A stretch of 64,000 nucleotides of DNA from Toxonevra muliebris (taxonomy: Eukaryota > Arthropoda > Insecta > Diptera > Pallopteridae), in assembly GCA_963691655.1 (NCBI GenBank), contig OY829329.1:14708708-14772707 (forward strand), in the 5' to 3' direction. The notes beneath the pieces were generated by a model. The model saw only the letters and a program-made list of their open reading frames with translations. It did not search any database and had not been told where the DNA came from. Made by a program: the position numbers and the translations under genes. Of this stretch, positions 11,453 to 22,533 are shown one piece after another. Positions within the stretch are counted from its first letter, which is position 1; each line of letters opens with the position of its first letter.

Positions 11453-12321
11453 ATTTTTTTTTCTTTCGAATTTCGCTTCGCGGAACGATATGGGACTTTA
11501 CATTTTTAACTTTTTTCCATTCCGCATTCTTGTTTTAGGTCCTTATTTTCAGTGTGCAGTCTTCAGTTCAGTATTCAATTTCACCATTAATATGGAAATA
11601 TAAAGTAATCATGAATTCTATATGAAAATATTAAAAAATATTGAACATATTTTTCAACAAACTTTTATTAACTTCGTTTCTTTTCTTCATTTTGTTACTT
11701 GAATACAAATTTTCTCATTAAGGATATATGAATTTATTAAATTGTGTACTTACCTTAAACGATTATAAGTATTATTATCCCATTAATGTTCTAAGTCAAT
11801 ATTTATAATAAAAAAATATTTTCAAAATTCCAAGATTTGTATCATGAGATAAAATTAAATTTCGGGAGAAGAAATATTTGAATTTTGAAAGCTTTTGCTG
11901 CTTTGATTATATTCATAAATGTGATGTGAAAATTTATTTTTATAGAAAAAAAATTCCCCATCACGATAGTATACAGGAGGGTTGAAAAATCTCAGTAGAA
12001 CTTTCACGTCTGGTTGAAAACTGATAAGATTCAATCAGCTGAGTTTAAAAAATTTAATGAAGTAATGTTAAAAAAAATAAGTATAAAAAAGTTCGGGGGA
12101 AAAAAATTAGATTTTAATATTTTTGGGAAAAATTAGACGCCTGACAGTTGATCTGAAGACCGGGCCTCAAGTTCCAAAGACAAAGGTTGCAAATCTCGTG
12201 GGAGATAGATGTACAGAGTATTATGAGCCTATGAAGGAAACACTTTTCGCAGCTGCGAAATGGCATTCAGTTTCAACTCGTTGGTCACCCTATATGTAAC
12301 TGGTAAAAACCAGATGTTAAA
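11453..12321. other. AT-rich DNA with a palindrome before a TTAA element
   Basis: No gene. A perfect 16-bp palindrome, TTTCGCAGCTGCGAAA, is at 12245-12260, within a short G+C-richer block (about 12140-12300) just left of the TTAA element. CTGGTAAAAACCAG near 12299 is a small hairpin. Confidence 0.55.
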
Positions 12322-13067
12322 TTAACCCTTTCGGGACCCCAAGGAAACCAGAGAAGAGGTACCGGATCCGGGTTCTCTCTCTCTGACCTCCATTTCTTGT
12401 TACAATTTTTAATCAAAACTGACATTTTGGCGCCTTTGAAGGCCTGAACTTTTATGGGTCACCGGTGGTGACTTTGTGGCCACCAATGGGACTTTTTTTT
12501 ACAAAAATTTTCTATACGTTTTTATGAGATATTATTTTTTAGAAATCGACAAAGTTTCTGAGTATTAATTTTTCACTTAACCCTTTCTTGACCCTAATGG
12601 AGCTAGAACCGATAGAGCAAAACTGAGTCAAGATTCACATTCTTCAACTCCAATTTCATTGTATAAAAGTTTGTAAAAATTTTTCATTGAAAATCTTAGG
12701 GTCAACGGTGACCCATAGCAAAACTGGTATTTCCAAGAAAGTAAACAAAAATTTAAAAATGTGGAAAATCATATTTAAGTTCTCACAACATATGAAAAAT
12801 TTGATGTATCTGGAAAAAAAAAATTTGTAAAAATTGTGAGCGATTGGAAATTAAAAGAAAAAAAATACAATTTTTTTACTTTTATCCGCTATAGTACAGT
12901 TACCAAAAAAAAAAAAAAATATTTGTAAATTTTTTTAATGAAATTAAAGAACCATCAGTTCCTTCTCCAATAACCCAATAAATTTATAAAATTGATTGTA
13001 TATTTTTTAAAAATTCACAAAAATTTATCTTGTGACACCGGTGTCACCATGGTATCGAAAGTGTTAA
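12322..13067 (+). mobile_element. TTAA-bounded piggyBac-like element, copy A
   Basis: Starts TTAACCCTTTCGGGACCCC (TTAA at 12322-12325). Its right end reads, in reverse complement, TTAACACTTTCGATACCATG (TTAA at 13064-13067). An internal TTAACCCTTTCTTGACCC begins at 12577, suggesting a composite. Palindromic words occur at 12456-12472, GGGTCAACGGTGACCC at 12699-12714 and GTGACACCGGTGTCAC at 13032-13047. TTAA targets and CCC starts are hallmarks of the piggyBac superfamily. No transposase is present, so it is non-autonomous. An inverted homologue is at 22416-23839. Confidence 0.7.
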
Positions 13068-13544
13068 AAAATATTTTAAATTAATTTTGCTGATCAAAAA
13101 TCTGAAATTAAAATTCTTAATAATTTTCTTCTTTTTTTTTCTTTAGAAATTTCACAATTCAAAAATTTTAACAGAAATTAATTGAAAATTTTTACTTCTA
13201 GAGGTAATGAGGCCTTAAATTGCCAATCCAGGAGATGACTGTTGTTTGAGAACCCCCCCCCCCCCCTCGCCTCCCCCCTTAATAATCCTAAAAATTTTAA
13301 TCGCAACATTGTGATTTTTTACTTCATTTTACAACATAAACATTCAAGTAAACTGCTGTAAGTTGAGAATATGTATTATCTTCGAAAAATCAAAGAAATT
13401 TTCATTGGCTAGAAGCAGCAAATGTTTGCGTGTATTAGTGAAAAAGTTTAAATGTATTGTGAAAAGAAATTAGCGCTTTTTTAAAGAAAATACGCGCTTT
13501 ATTCTTCATTTTAACGGATTTAGAGAAATAAAAGCTGGCCACAC
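13068..13544. other. AT-rich DNA with a C tract
   Basis: No gene. A run of 14 C at 13253-13266 is followed by a further C-rich piece to about 13279. Flanks are A+T-rich. Confidence 0.6.
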
Positions 13545-13735
13545 TGGCGATTATAGTCTCTCTCATTTGGTGTTTGCTAATACTCTCTTCTTCCCCGCTC
13601 TCGAAGCAACAGTTACTCTCTCACATCAAACATACAAAATAAAGGCAAATTCATTGACCGAGTGGCGCAATCTCTTTTTGTTTTTTTTTTTTTTGTTTAA
13701 ATGAAATTTTTCGCTCTCTTAAATCACTCAAGTGA
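13545..13735. promoter_or_regulatory. GAGA/CTCT-rich block
   Basis: Many CTCTC words (TCTCTCTCATTTGG, ACTCTCTTCTTCCCCGCTCTC, TTACTCTCTCAC, TTTTTCGCTCTCTT). The last part, CAATCTCTTTTTG then a T run and GAAATTTTTCGCTCTCTT, resembles 15590-15645. GAGAG is the recognition core of fly GAGA factor. A regulatory role is inferred only from motif density, and the block could equally be a dispersed repeat. Confidence 0.3.
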
Positions 13736-14470
13736 AAATTCACCGCTGCTCATAAATAATATTCCTGAAATTTATTTAAATTGAAAATTTATTTTCACTT
13801 CTTATTTTCCTACGAAATTCTTGAACAATTTCAATTCAATAACTATTGAAATTAAAGTAAAAGCACAAACGCAAAAATCCATGAAATGACACTTTAATTG
13901 CAATTACTTCAACGTTGACAAATCAATGACTTTCAATTTATAAACTCCTTAGAGAGAGACTTCATGACATACCAAATTGACTTTGTCTCTCATGACTGAC
14001 TCCATAGCATAACAACACAAAACACAAACAACGAAAATAGCAACAAACGACGACGACGACCACGATAACAACAATACCTACCAACAAATGCAGTAATATC
14101 CCAATGAATACTACAAATACAACAATAGAAAATTCCGCCAAATCAGCTTATGTGGTCAATATTGTGGTTCAATTCTGCAGTTAATACGAATACAGCAGGG
14201 TACCCCAAGCATACTATGCATATGTATATGTACATTGAGAACCACTAGACAAATAGAATAAATGGACAGAAAAGGAGACAAATACAATAGAAAGGAAAAG
14301 AGGAGAAAGGAGAGAGCTTCGAAATTCCAATTGTATTATTCAACACACACGAAATCCCCACATGGACTATAACGGAATTGTTTATACACGCGAAACAATT
14401 GAATTTAAGCATTGTTATTTTATATTGGTATGTATGGAAGCGAGTGTGAGAGTATAGAATGTAAGAGCGT
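13736..14470. other. Unique-looking AT-rich DNA
   Basis: Contains GACGACGACGACCACG near 14049 and scattered GAGAGAG words. No reading frame with recognisable content was found. Confidence 0.5.
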
Positions 14471-14880
14471 AGAGAGAGAGAGAGAGAGTGAGAGAGAGTG
14501 GAAGTATTTTCAACATATACACTGAGCACCACAGCACCACATACAATGACAACAATAACAACAACCGCTACAAGACATTTGAGATTTTTCTTTTTGCTGT
14601 TATTGTTGTTGTTATTATTATTATTATTATTGTGGCTGCTACTACTGTTGTTGTGGTTGTTGTTGATATTATTATTACAACTACACAGTTTGTAGTTGTC
14701 GCAGGCAGTAGTAGACGACAACTAGTTGTAACTTTGGCATCTGTTTTACCGCTAGCATTTTCCTATTTAGAATTTTCGTTCTGTCTTTTATATTTTTCTG
14801 GCGACATTTTGTATCCTTTCATTATTTGCTTATTTTAGTCTTGTATGTAGCATATGTTGTTGTTGTTATTATTATTAGTA
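14471..14880. repeat. AG and GTT/ATT microsatellite cluster
   Basis: AG/TG run at 14471-14500, then GTT/ATT triplets at about 14596-14678 and again at 14853-14878. On the minus strand these triplets give runs of Asn and Ser followed by a Val/Ile-rich run, which mimics a protein of about 158 residues. Composition alone explains it. Confidence 0.85.
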
Positions 14881-15359
14881 TAAATGTTGTTGTGTGTTTT
14901 TTTTTTAATATTATTGTATTTGGAATGTGTTTGTTTGTGGCCATAATGGCGGTGTATATCTGTATATACCATATGTATGTAGAGTTGTTGTTGGCGGTCA
15001 TGTGGTGCTAGTGCAACTTGTTATTTTTGTTTGTTTTTGAGTTGAGTGTGAGTAGCCGTGTTGTTTTTGTTTTATTATTCCAATTTGTTTTCTGTTTTAA
15101 AATTACAACAAATCATAAAAGTAACATTCTTTCTTTCCAACAACAACAATACAGGCACGAAAAATTTTTGATTTTTTTTTAAGTTGTGACTAGAAGCAAC
15201 TAAAATTTATAGTCATTATTTAAATTTTAAAACGAGCAATAGATTATTTCCTTGTTGCTTCAGATTCATTAAACGTTAACGTTTTGACCTTTAAAAAAAA
15301 AAAAAAACAAAAAAAAAAAAATAAAGACGACATGATTGATTTTCAACAATCAGTGTTAA
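14881..15359. other. AT-rich DNA with A runs
   Basis: Nothing coding. A-rich tracts occur at about 15293-15322. The rest is unique-looking. Confidence 0.5.
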
Positions 15360-15680
15360 AGCTTCTCTCAACCTCTCTCCATCTCTCTCCCACTCTCTTG
15401 TTTTTATAAACAAATTTAATACAATGGAAAAGAACTCTCATTGACAAGTGCTCTATTTGAAGAGAAATGCACTGTTATTTTTAATCATTTTGTTGTTGCA
15501 TGAGTTGACTCGACTATAATGGTTATTGTTTGTACTCAAGGAGAGAGAAGAAGAATTCTCTGTGTATGAAGGCGAATTCAACGGCGAAATACCGCTCTCT
15601 ATTTTTTGTTTTTTTTTTATATGAAGTTTTTTCGCTCTCTTGTATTGAGAGCTTTATGAAATGAGAGTGCCGGCTCTTCT
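15360..15680. promoter_or_regulatory. Second GAGA/CTCT-rich block
   Basis: CTCTCAACCTCTCTCCATC at about 15364 and further CTCTC words to 15402, GAGAGAGAAG at about 15541, and CCGCTCTCTATTTTTTG then TTTTTTCGCTCTCTTG near 15591-15643. The latter matches the block at 13.66-13.73 kb. This is candidate GAGA-factor binding DNA by motif density, with no direct proof of function. Confidence 0.3.
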
Positions 15681-15826
15681 TTTGAAGTATGAATAGGTCA
15701 AACACAATTGAGGCGAAAGCGATGTTAAAAATATCGCTTGATGCACAGCTGCAATAAAATACTTTTTATTTGTTGATAGCGACATTATTTATTTTTATTT
15801 TCATTAACTGGATTTTGTTGCAATAT

Positions 15827-16350
15827 TTAACCCTTTGACGCCCGAATCATAATGGGGCTTGAGAAAAACCTTTTTTTGTGAAATTATGGTTACTTAGATC
15901 TTCCACAATCATGACACCAAATTTCTTGCTTCTACATTGATTTATTTGTCCTTTATTAAAGGTTAAGAAAACATAGCTATGAAACTGTAGACAACCACTG
16001 GATAACTCCTTTTCTTCAATTTTTTGATTTTCATATTCTCTTATCTTTTATAAACATATCTGAAAAAAAAATTCCGGCTAGTAATAATTTAATGCATTAT
16101 TTTTCAAAAAATAGTGCAAAAGATTTTACTAAAAATGTTTGCACTTGGGTTTTTTGTGGATTTCAAAGACAAAACATTACAAAAAATTACTTAAGTAAGA
16201 AATTTCAAATATTCGGCAATCAACAAACTTGAAGAATACCCGACAGAACCGAATGAAAATAGCGTTAATAGTAATATCTGTTAAGCATTTTATTTATGCC
16301 ACATAAAAGTGAATGTTGCATATATGCAACATTGGGTATGAAAGAGTTAA
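15827..16350 (+). mobile_element. TTAA-bounded element, family D, full copy
   Basis: Begins TTAACCCTTTGACGCCCGA at 15827. The right end read in reverse is TTAACTCTTTCATACCCAA (TTAA at 16347-16350). Total length is 524 bp. Just inside the right end is a perfect 22-bp palindrome at 16312-16333, centred on GCATATATGC with arms AATGTT/AACATT. The first ~170 bp match 54,921-55,083 in reverse orientation. piggyBac-like by its ends, with no transposase. Confidence 0.65.
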
Positions 16351-17325
16351 AAAAAAATTTTAATGATCAGCAAATAATTATATTTTTTGGGCAATAAAAA
16401 ATCTTTAAAAAAAAAAGAATAAAATTGGCTGATTTTATATTTATAGTATTCCATTTATTTGTATAAATTAATTAAAATTTTAAAATGACACATCAAATGT
16501 TTATCGCCGTTGCCTTTATTGTCTGCGATTTTTTCGTCGTCAGCAGTTGTCGCTCCAATTTTGGTTGCACTCTAAAGCAGTGAGTAGTTCAAGCCGATTA
16601 ATTTCGACTACATCTCGTGATTAGTGACTAATTTCGACCTTTTTTTATTCAACTCGCAGCGAGATTTGGTTTTTGTTGTTCCATGTTATTCAATCCAAAT
16701 TAAAATTTGACTTTTCATTCACAAAAAATCAATCTAGTTCCGACACAATGTACAAATCCATAACCAACATTTATAAATGAAAGCAGAAATATTTCACCTC
16801 TTTTTAAAAGTCCAAATCAAATCTACATTATTATTTACGCTGACTTGTATTTATTTTCAATGTAAAAAAAAAAAAATGACAACGAATATCCTTTCCGTAT
16901 TCCCAATTTAGTAACTCTCATCGTCGCTCATCAATATTTATGTGTTTATTAACACTTTCCTGATTCAATTTTCATCTTTATTGCCTGCCGCACAGCATAA
17001 CACAACACAGCAACAATTCTTTTCGACAATATCCCATAAATCCTTTAAAACAATAACATGGATTTTGTTGCACTCTTCATGGATGAAGCGTATATATTTT
17101 TTGTATTTTTTATTACTTTATACACTTGACAATGTGAACCACCCTCTCTACACGTTTATAGAATAAGCGAAAACGAAAACGATAGCATTAAATAAATAAG
17201 CCAAAAAATAAAATGTACACATAAGCCTGAAAATGACAAAGGAATTTGAACATTAATAATCGGTAATACTTTTGAAGGAGATATTCCAAAAAGAGGTTGG
17301 TCATGGATAGAATGCGAAACTTACA
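16351..17325. other. Unique-looking DNA, no gene
   Basis: A slightly G+C-richer segment lies at about 16502-16640 (TCGCCGTTGCC, GTCGTCAGCAGTTGTCGC). The frame at 16942-17166 is low-content. I see no splice-bounded frame worth calling. Confidence 0.5.
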
Positions 17326-17361
17326 TGTGCCATAATTGCATGCTCTTGCAATTATGGCACA
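17326..17361. repeat. Perfect 15-bp-stem hairpin
   Basis: TGTGCCATAATTGCA (17326-17340), a six-base loop TGCTCT, then TGCAATTATGGCACA (17347-17361), an exact reverse complement. It sits alone in unique DNA. It could be a pair of abutted element ends or a structured RNA stem. The stem is too short for a normal fly miRNA precursor. Confidence 0.8.
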
Positions 17362-17429
17362 AGAAAGTGAAATCTCAAAGCTTTGCTAGCTTACAAAATT
17401 CAGTTACTCATACCTTTGTTTTTATTTTG

Positions 17430-17600
17430 AGTTTTAATTTTAATTTTTTCGACCCATACAATTTTGTTTTCTGATTCATGGCTAACGATCAAAATGTATA
17501 AAATTTTCATCGATAGGAAGAGGGAGGGAGAGGAGAGGTGGGGAATTCAACACGAAAACCCTAACCCCCTTGGATCTGGTAATACTCCTCTGCTAGTTTC
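17430..17600 (+). repeat. Dispersed repeat, copy 1
   Basis: Similar to 47,226-47,390 in the same orientation. Shared words are TTTTAATTTTTTCG, TTTTCTGATTCATGG, the ACGATCAAAATGTATAAAAT stretch, a purine tract (GGAAGAGGGAGGGAGAGG) and AAAACCC near the end. The C-rich end (CCCTTGGATCTGG) recalls hAT-type termini, but a left end was not located. Confidence 0.5.
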
Positions 17601-18019
17601 TAATTCAAAATTGTTTGTGTTGTAATAAATATTTTGTTTCGCATATTTGCAACAGAAAAATTGTCACGTTTTTTTTTCGAATTTCAGTTTCATTTACGAT
17701 TCCACTAATTGTTGCGAAACTTTTAACAAATAATATCCAATAGACAAATATAAATTTACTAAGGTTTTTTTAACGTATAAGTAAATTTTTTTTTTGAAAA
17801 CCCCAAGAATTTCTAGAAAACATCGAATACGCAAAAAAAAAAAAAAAAATCGCCAGCATGAACACAGTTTTTTTTTTTGCGATTTTTACCATTTGCATAA
17901 AAGTGAAATCAAAATCAAGTTTTACTTGAGATTTTCACTTGAAAGTGTTACGAAACTATTCCTTTTCTTATTAGACGAAAAGGAATCGTTTCTCCGATGG
18001 TTTTGGAGTAGTCTTTTTT
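17601..18019. other. Flank of the first 12-bp satellite array
   Basis: AT-rich, with an A run at 17833-17849 and CGCCAGCATGAACACAG at 17851-17867. A near-identical word, TGCCAGCCTGAACACAC, lies at 20521-20537 on the other side of the array. Confidence 0.5.
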
Positions 18020-20345
18020 TTACCTATTTTGAAGTCTGGTTTTATGTATGTGCCTGGTTTTTGTTTGAATTCCGTCTGCGTTTTGCTTAGAATTTTGGCC
18101 TGAATTTTCTCTCTAATTTTGGTATCAATTTGGACTAAATTTTGCTTTGAATTCTGGTCTGAAATTTTGCTTGACTTTCTTCCGAATTTTAAACCGATTT
18201 TTGGACTAAGTTCTGGTCTCAGGTTGGCCTAAATTTTTATCTGTATTTTGGTCGTAGTTTTTTCATAAGTTTTAGTTTAAATTTTAATCCAATTAAATTT
18301 TGATTGAATTGGGTCCGAATTTAGTCTGATTTTTGGAGTGAGTTTGGACTGGCTTTTAGTTTGAATTTTGGCATAAATTTGGTAAGCATTTCGATTTGAA
18401 TTCTGGTCTGAAATTTTGTTTAATTTTTGCTCCGAGTTTAAGTTCGAATTTCAACCTTATTTCAGGCCTGGGTTGTGAACGGATTAGCGTCTAAATTTTG
18501 GTGTAAGTTAGCGTGAATTTGGCCTGAAGTTTAGTCTGAGTTCTATTCTGAATTTGGGTCTAATTTTATATTCTAATTTTGGCCTAATTTTTGGTTTGAA
18601 TTTGTTTCGGTTTTCTGTCTGAGTTTTGGCCTTAGTTTTTCAACAAATTCCAGACTAAATTTTGGTCTGAATTTTTATCTGAGTTTTGCCTGAATTTGGC
18701 ATAAATTTTGATCTGTATTGCAGTTTAAATTCTGGTCTAAGTTTTAAGCTAATTTTTGGTCTAAGTTTTGTCCTGAATTTTTTTCTAAATTTGGTAAAAA
18801 ATTTAATCTGTATTTTAGTTTAAATTCTGGTCTAAGTTTAACCGTGTGTTTGGCTTGAAGCTTGGTCTGAGTTTTAGTCTAAATTTGGACCTAATTTTTT
18901 TCTTAAATCTGGCTCAATTTTTGGTGTGAATTAGTTCCACATTTTGGTCAAAGTTTTGGTCTAATCCTAGCCAAAGTTTTACTCTGAGTTCTGATCTGAA
19001 TCCCAGATTAAGTGTTGGTCTAAGTTTTGATTTGTGTTTGATCTGAATTCGGTATAAATTATGATCTGTATTTTAGTCTAAATTCTGGTCTAAGTCTTCA
19101 ACTGAGTTTTGGTCTAAATTTGATGTGATTTTCGTCTAAATCTTGGTTTGATTTTTGGTCTGAATTGTAGTCTGAATTTTTTTAATATTTTAATCTAATT
19201 TTTGGTGTAAATATATTTGTGATTTTGGTTTAATTTTGACCTGATCTTTTGTCGAAATTCGGTCTAAATTTTAGGCTAAATTTGAATCTGAATTTTGGTC
19301 TAAATTTGTTCTGAATTCTAGCCTGATATTTGATTTTAATTTGGCCTAAATTAAGATCGGTTAAAATATCTTTTCTTGGTTTGATTGAATTGGTTCTTGT
19401 TTGAATTTGTTCCAAATTTCAGTCTGAGTTTTGGTCTAAGTTTTTGCGTGAGTTTTGCTCTCAGATTTGATCAGAATTCTAGACTAAGTTTTGGTGTGGG
19501 TTTTAGTCTGAGTGTTGTCTGAATTAGATATAATTTTTGATCTGTATTTTTGTTTGAATTCTGGTTTAAGTTTTAAGCTGATTTTTGGTCTAAGTTTTGA
19601 TCTGAGTTTGATGTGAATTTTGATCTATATTTTAGTCTAAATTCTGGTCCAAGTTTTCAACTGATCTTTGGTCTAAAATTGTTGTGACTTTCATCTGAAT
19701 TTTAATTTGATTTTTGGTGTAAATTTCGTTGGGATTTTGGTTCGAATTTTGGTCTAATTTTGACCTGATTCTTTGTCGAAATTTGGTCTTAATTTGGGAC
19801 TGAATTTTAGTATGAGTTTTGATCTAAATTTGTTCTGAGTTCTAGCCTGATGTTTGGTTTTAATTTGGTCTAAATTATGATCTGATTTTGTGTGAATTTC
19901 TGTTTCGAATTCCGGTCAAAGTTTTGGTCTAAATTCTGATGTAACTTTTTTGCTCTGAGTTTTTTGGTTTGAGTTCCAGACTAAATCTCTGGATTTTGAT
20001 TTGAGTTTAATCTGAGTTTGGTATAAATTTTGATTTGTATTTCAGTTTGAATTTTGGTCTAAGTTTTGAGGTATGTTTTGGTCTAAATTTGGTTTGAATT
20101 TTGGATTGATTTTTGGTCAAAAATTGTTTTAAATTTTGGTCTAATTTTTGGCGTGAACGCAGTTCGAATTTTCGTCCAAGTTTTAGTCTAATTTCAAACT
20201 GATTTTTATTTAGGTCTGAATTTTAGTTTGATTTTTGGTGTGAATTTTTTCTTAGTTCTAGCTTGAAATTTAGTTTTAATTTGGCTTGAATTTGAATCTG
20301 ATTTTGTTGTGAGTTGTAATCCGAATTTCTAAACTTTTTTTAATT
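18020..20345 (+). repeat. ~12-bp GGTCTGAATTTT satellite, array P1
   Basis: Very degenerate tandem of TTTTGGTCTGAA/TTTTGGTCTAAA words spaced mostly 11-13 bp or multiples. Interspersed variants include TTTAGTCTGAG and TTTGATCTG. There are no stable long-range sub-blocks. The long low-complexity frames on the minus strand (Arg/Pro/Asn/Phe/Lys) come from the near-multiple-of-three period. Confidence 0.9.
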
Positions 20346-21839
20346 TCAATTCTGGTTTCTAGTCTAGTCTTCTCTGTACCTTTGTAAACCAATTTTATGT
20401 GTGCTACTGTTTCAAAAATTCTGTATTCGCTTCTAACTTATTCAAGACATTTGTCGGTTTAGGATTTTGTTTTGCATTCCCGCTTATTTATTTACCAGCT
20501 CAAGATCGCAATGTGAGAAATGCCAGCCTGAACACACAAATCTGAGTTGCCGATTTCGCGTACTCACCTTGCGAAAAATTATTATGCGAATAAAACCTTA
20601 ACCACACTTCTTGCGAATTATTTAAAAATGAATTTTTTTTTATTGTATTTTACACAACTCGGCGTAAATTAATTATAAACAATAACTATGTAAATGTGCA
20701 TTGAAGGATACTTTAATTTTTATTATGTAAAAAAATTTCAGTCTGCCAGGCACGCGTTGTTTGGCGCTTGTAAAAAAGAAATAAAAACGCGAACGAGTTA
20801 CGTTTATAGTACAGGCATATGAACAATAGATGGCATGAGAGTATGTTGCAAAAAGTAAAATCTGCCACAGTTTTAAAATTGCAACAAGGAAGAAAAAAAA
20901 AACAACAAGGACATGGTGCTAGCTAGCGTTAGTCGGCGTGTTTTTCTATTTTTTTTTTATTACTATTGTTGTTAATTCGTGGAAAAAAATATACGACGAG
21001 GTTTTTTATATTTTTTATTGTATTTTATTTTTTATTTTTATTTTTTTTTTTTCAGTTATATACCGAATTGTGGTTTTACACTGCATAAATTAAGAAAGCC
21101 ACATTGGATTTGTAGAAATAATAAACGTAGTACTAAAAGCAGTTGGCAGTACCGGTAGTAGTAGTAATTCTACTACTAGTAGTTGAAAAAAAAAGTAGTA
21201 TGTTGTGGGTACATTTTTGTTATTTGCATACTAGCGATGCAACGTTGCGTACACATTCCAGTTCCAGCGAGTTGAGTACATTAATGAAATTAAAAGGGTG
21301 CATAACACAATTTTTTGTTTTCTTTTTTATTTTTTTTTTTTTTAACAAAAGATGAAAATATTTTTTATATACTTTTTTGAACATATATTTTTTAAATGTT
21401 GTTGCAAATTTGTTGCATGAATGAAGACAGCAGCAGCAGGAATTGTTTTGCTTTCGTGTTGTTGCGTTGCATTATTTTTTATGCTTGGTTGAAATTTTTC
21501 ACATAATAAAAAATTTTCCTTCCTTAACTGAGGAGAAAAATATTAAAAAAAGAAAATATTTTTGTGGTAGAAGAAAAATCAAACCGAGAATGAAAGGAAA
21601 AAACAAATTATGTCATAATATTTTTATATAGCATAACATTTTAAAGAATTTAGGAAAAATTATTATAAACTATTTCCGGGCATGGTTTTTTAGTAGGCCA
21701 GCAAGTGCAGTAATCCTGACTCTTAACACTAAAATTAGAAAAAAAAAAGGAAGAAAAAATTCTCAAAACACGAAAATAATTGAAAATTTGAATTTTTGTT
21801 GAACTTAGTTAACTCTAAATGGGCCTGGCTGTATTTGTA
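20346..21839. other. Mixed unique DNA between satellite arrays
   Basis: Contains the minus-strand donor-bounded segment near 20.57 kb, a G+C-richer patch near 20742-20800 (TCTGCCAGGCACGCG, TTTGGCGC, AACGCGAACGAG) with an initiator-like TCAGTC on the + strand at 20738, long T runs near 21000-21055, and a TAGTAGTAG/CTACTACTA hairpin with 9-bp arms at 21156-21178. No protein is recognised. Confidence 0.5.
20568..20700 (-). other. Candidate exon end with strong donor (minus strand)
   Basis: On the minus strand TTTTTCGCAAG is followed directly by GTGAGTACGCG, an ideal donor with the exon ending at 20568. The upstream bases (AAGAAGTGTGGTTAAGG) look like a leader rather than coding. The far boundary is arbitrary. 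With no reading frame this is weak and may be chance. Confidence 0.2.
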
Positions 21840-22120
21840 TTTTAAATTCAGGTCTGAACTTTTCCCATATTTTTGATCTGGTTTGGATGTCGGTCTGAGT
21901 TTCGTTCTGCAATCGGACTGAATTTCGGTTAGAATTTTTGGGCTGAAGTTTATCCTGAAATTAGGTCTCAGTTTTATGTGGAATTTGCTGGATTTTGAGT
22001 TGAGTTTTGGTGTTAATTTTGATCTGAGTTTAGGTTTAAATTCTGGTCTGATTTGAAGTACGAATTTCATCTAGTTTTGGGTCCGAATTTTAGTCTGAAA
22101 TTAGTCCAATTTTTTGGACT
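21840..22120 (+). repeat. 12-bp satellite, short array P2 (recent duplicate)
   Basis: About 280 bp of the GGTCTGAATTTT family that matches 25,996-26,275 with only about 13 differences by eye. Ordinary monomers in the same arrays have barely recognisable similarity. The duplicate lies in the same orientation about 4.16 kb away, so it is a recent segmental copy. Confidence 0.85.
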
Positions 22121-22533
22121 AACTTCTGTTGTTTGAACACGAATGTGATTTATAAAGAGAAAAATTTCAAGCACGATAAAGTTTTTTTTTCCACTAGTTA
22201 GCTTTGATTTTCAAATTAGAAATTTCAAATTTCAAATGTCTGCTAATGTGAAAGAAAGAGACAGATATATGGTACCTAAAAAAATTCTTATTATTATTAA
22301 GTCTTACTGTTTCTTTCTTTGTTATAGAAGTTATTTGAATTTTTCTAATTTGAAAATCAATGTTACTACGATTAGACAATTTTCTCTCTCTAGTGATTAA
22401 CGATATAAAATTAATGTAACCCTTTCGATACCATGATGACACCAGAGTCACAAGATTAATTTTTGTGATTTTTCAAAAATTATCCTATCAATTATTATAA
22501 TTTTAGAGTATTTGGAAAGTTTTTGATGGTTCT

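Noticed and set aside
14245..14721. 158-codon minus-strand frame with Asn/Ser runs and a hydrophobic segment
   Set aside because: The Asn/Ser and Val/Ile runs are translations of GTT/ATT microsatellites. Overlapping plus-strand frames are equally long, and there is no domain or splice context.
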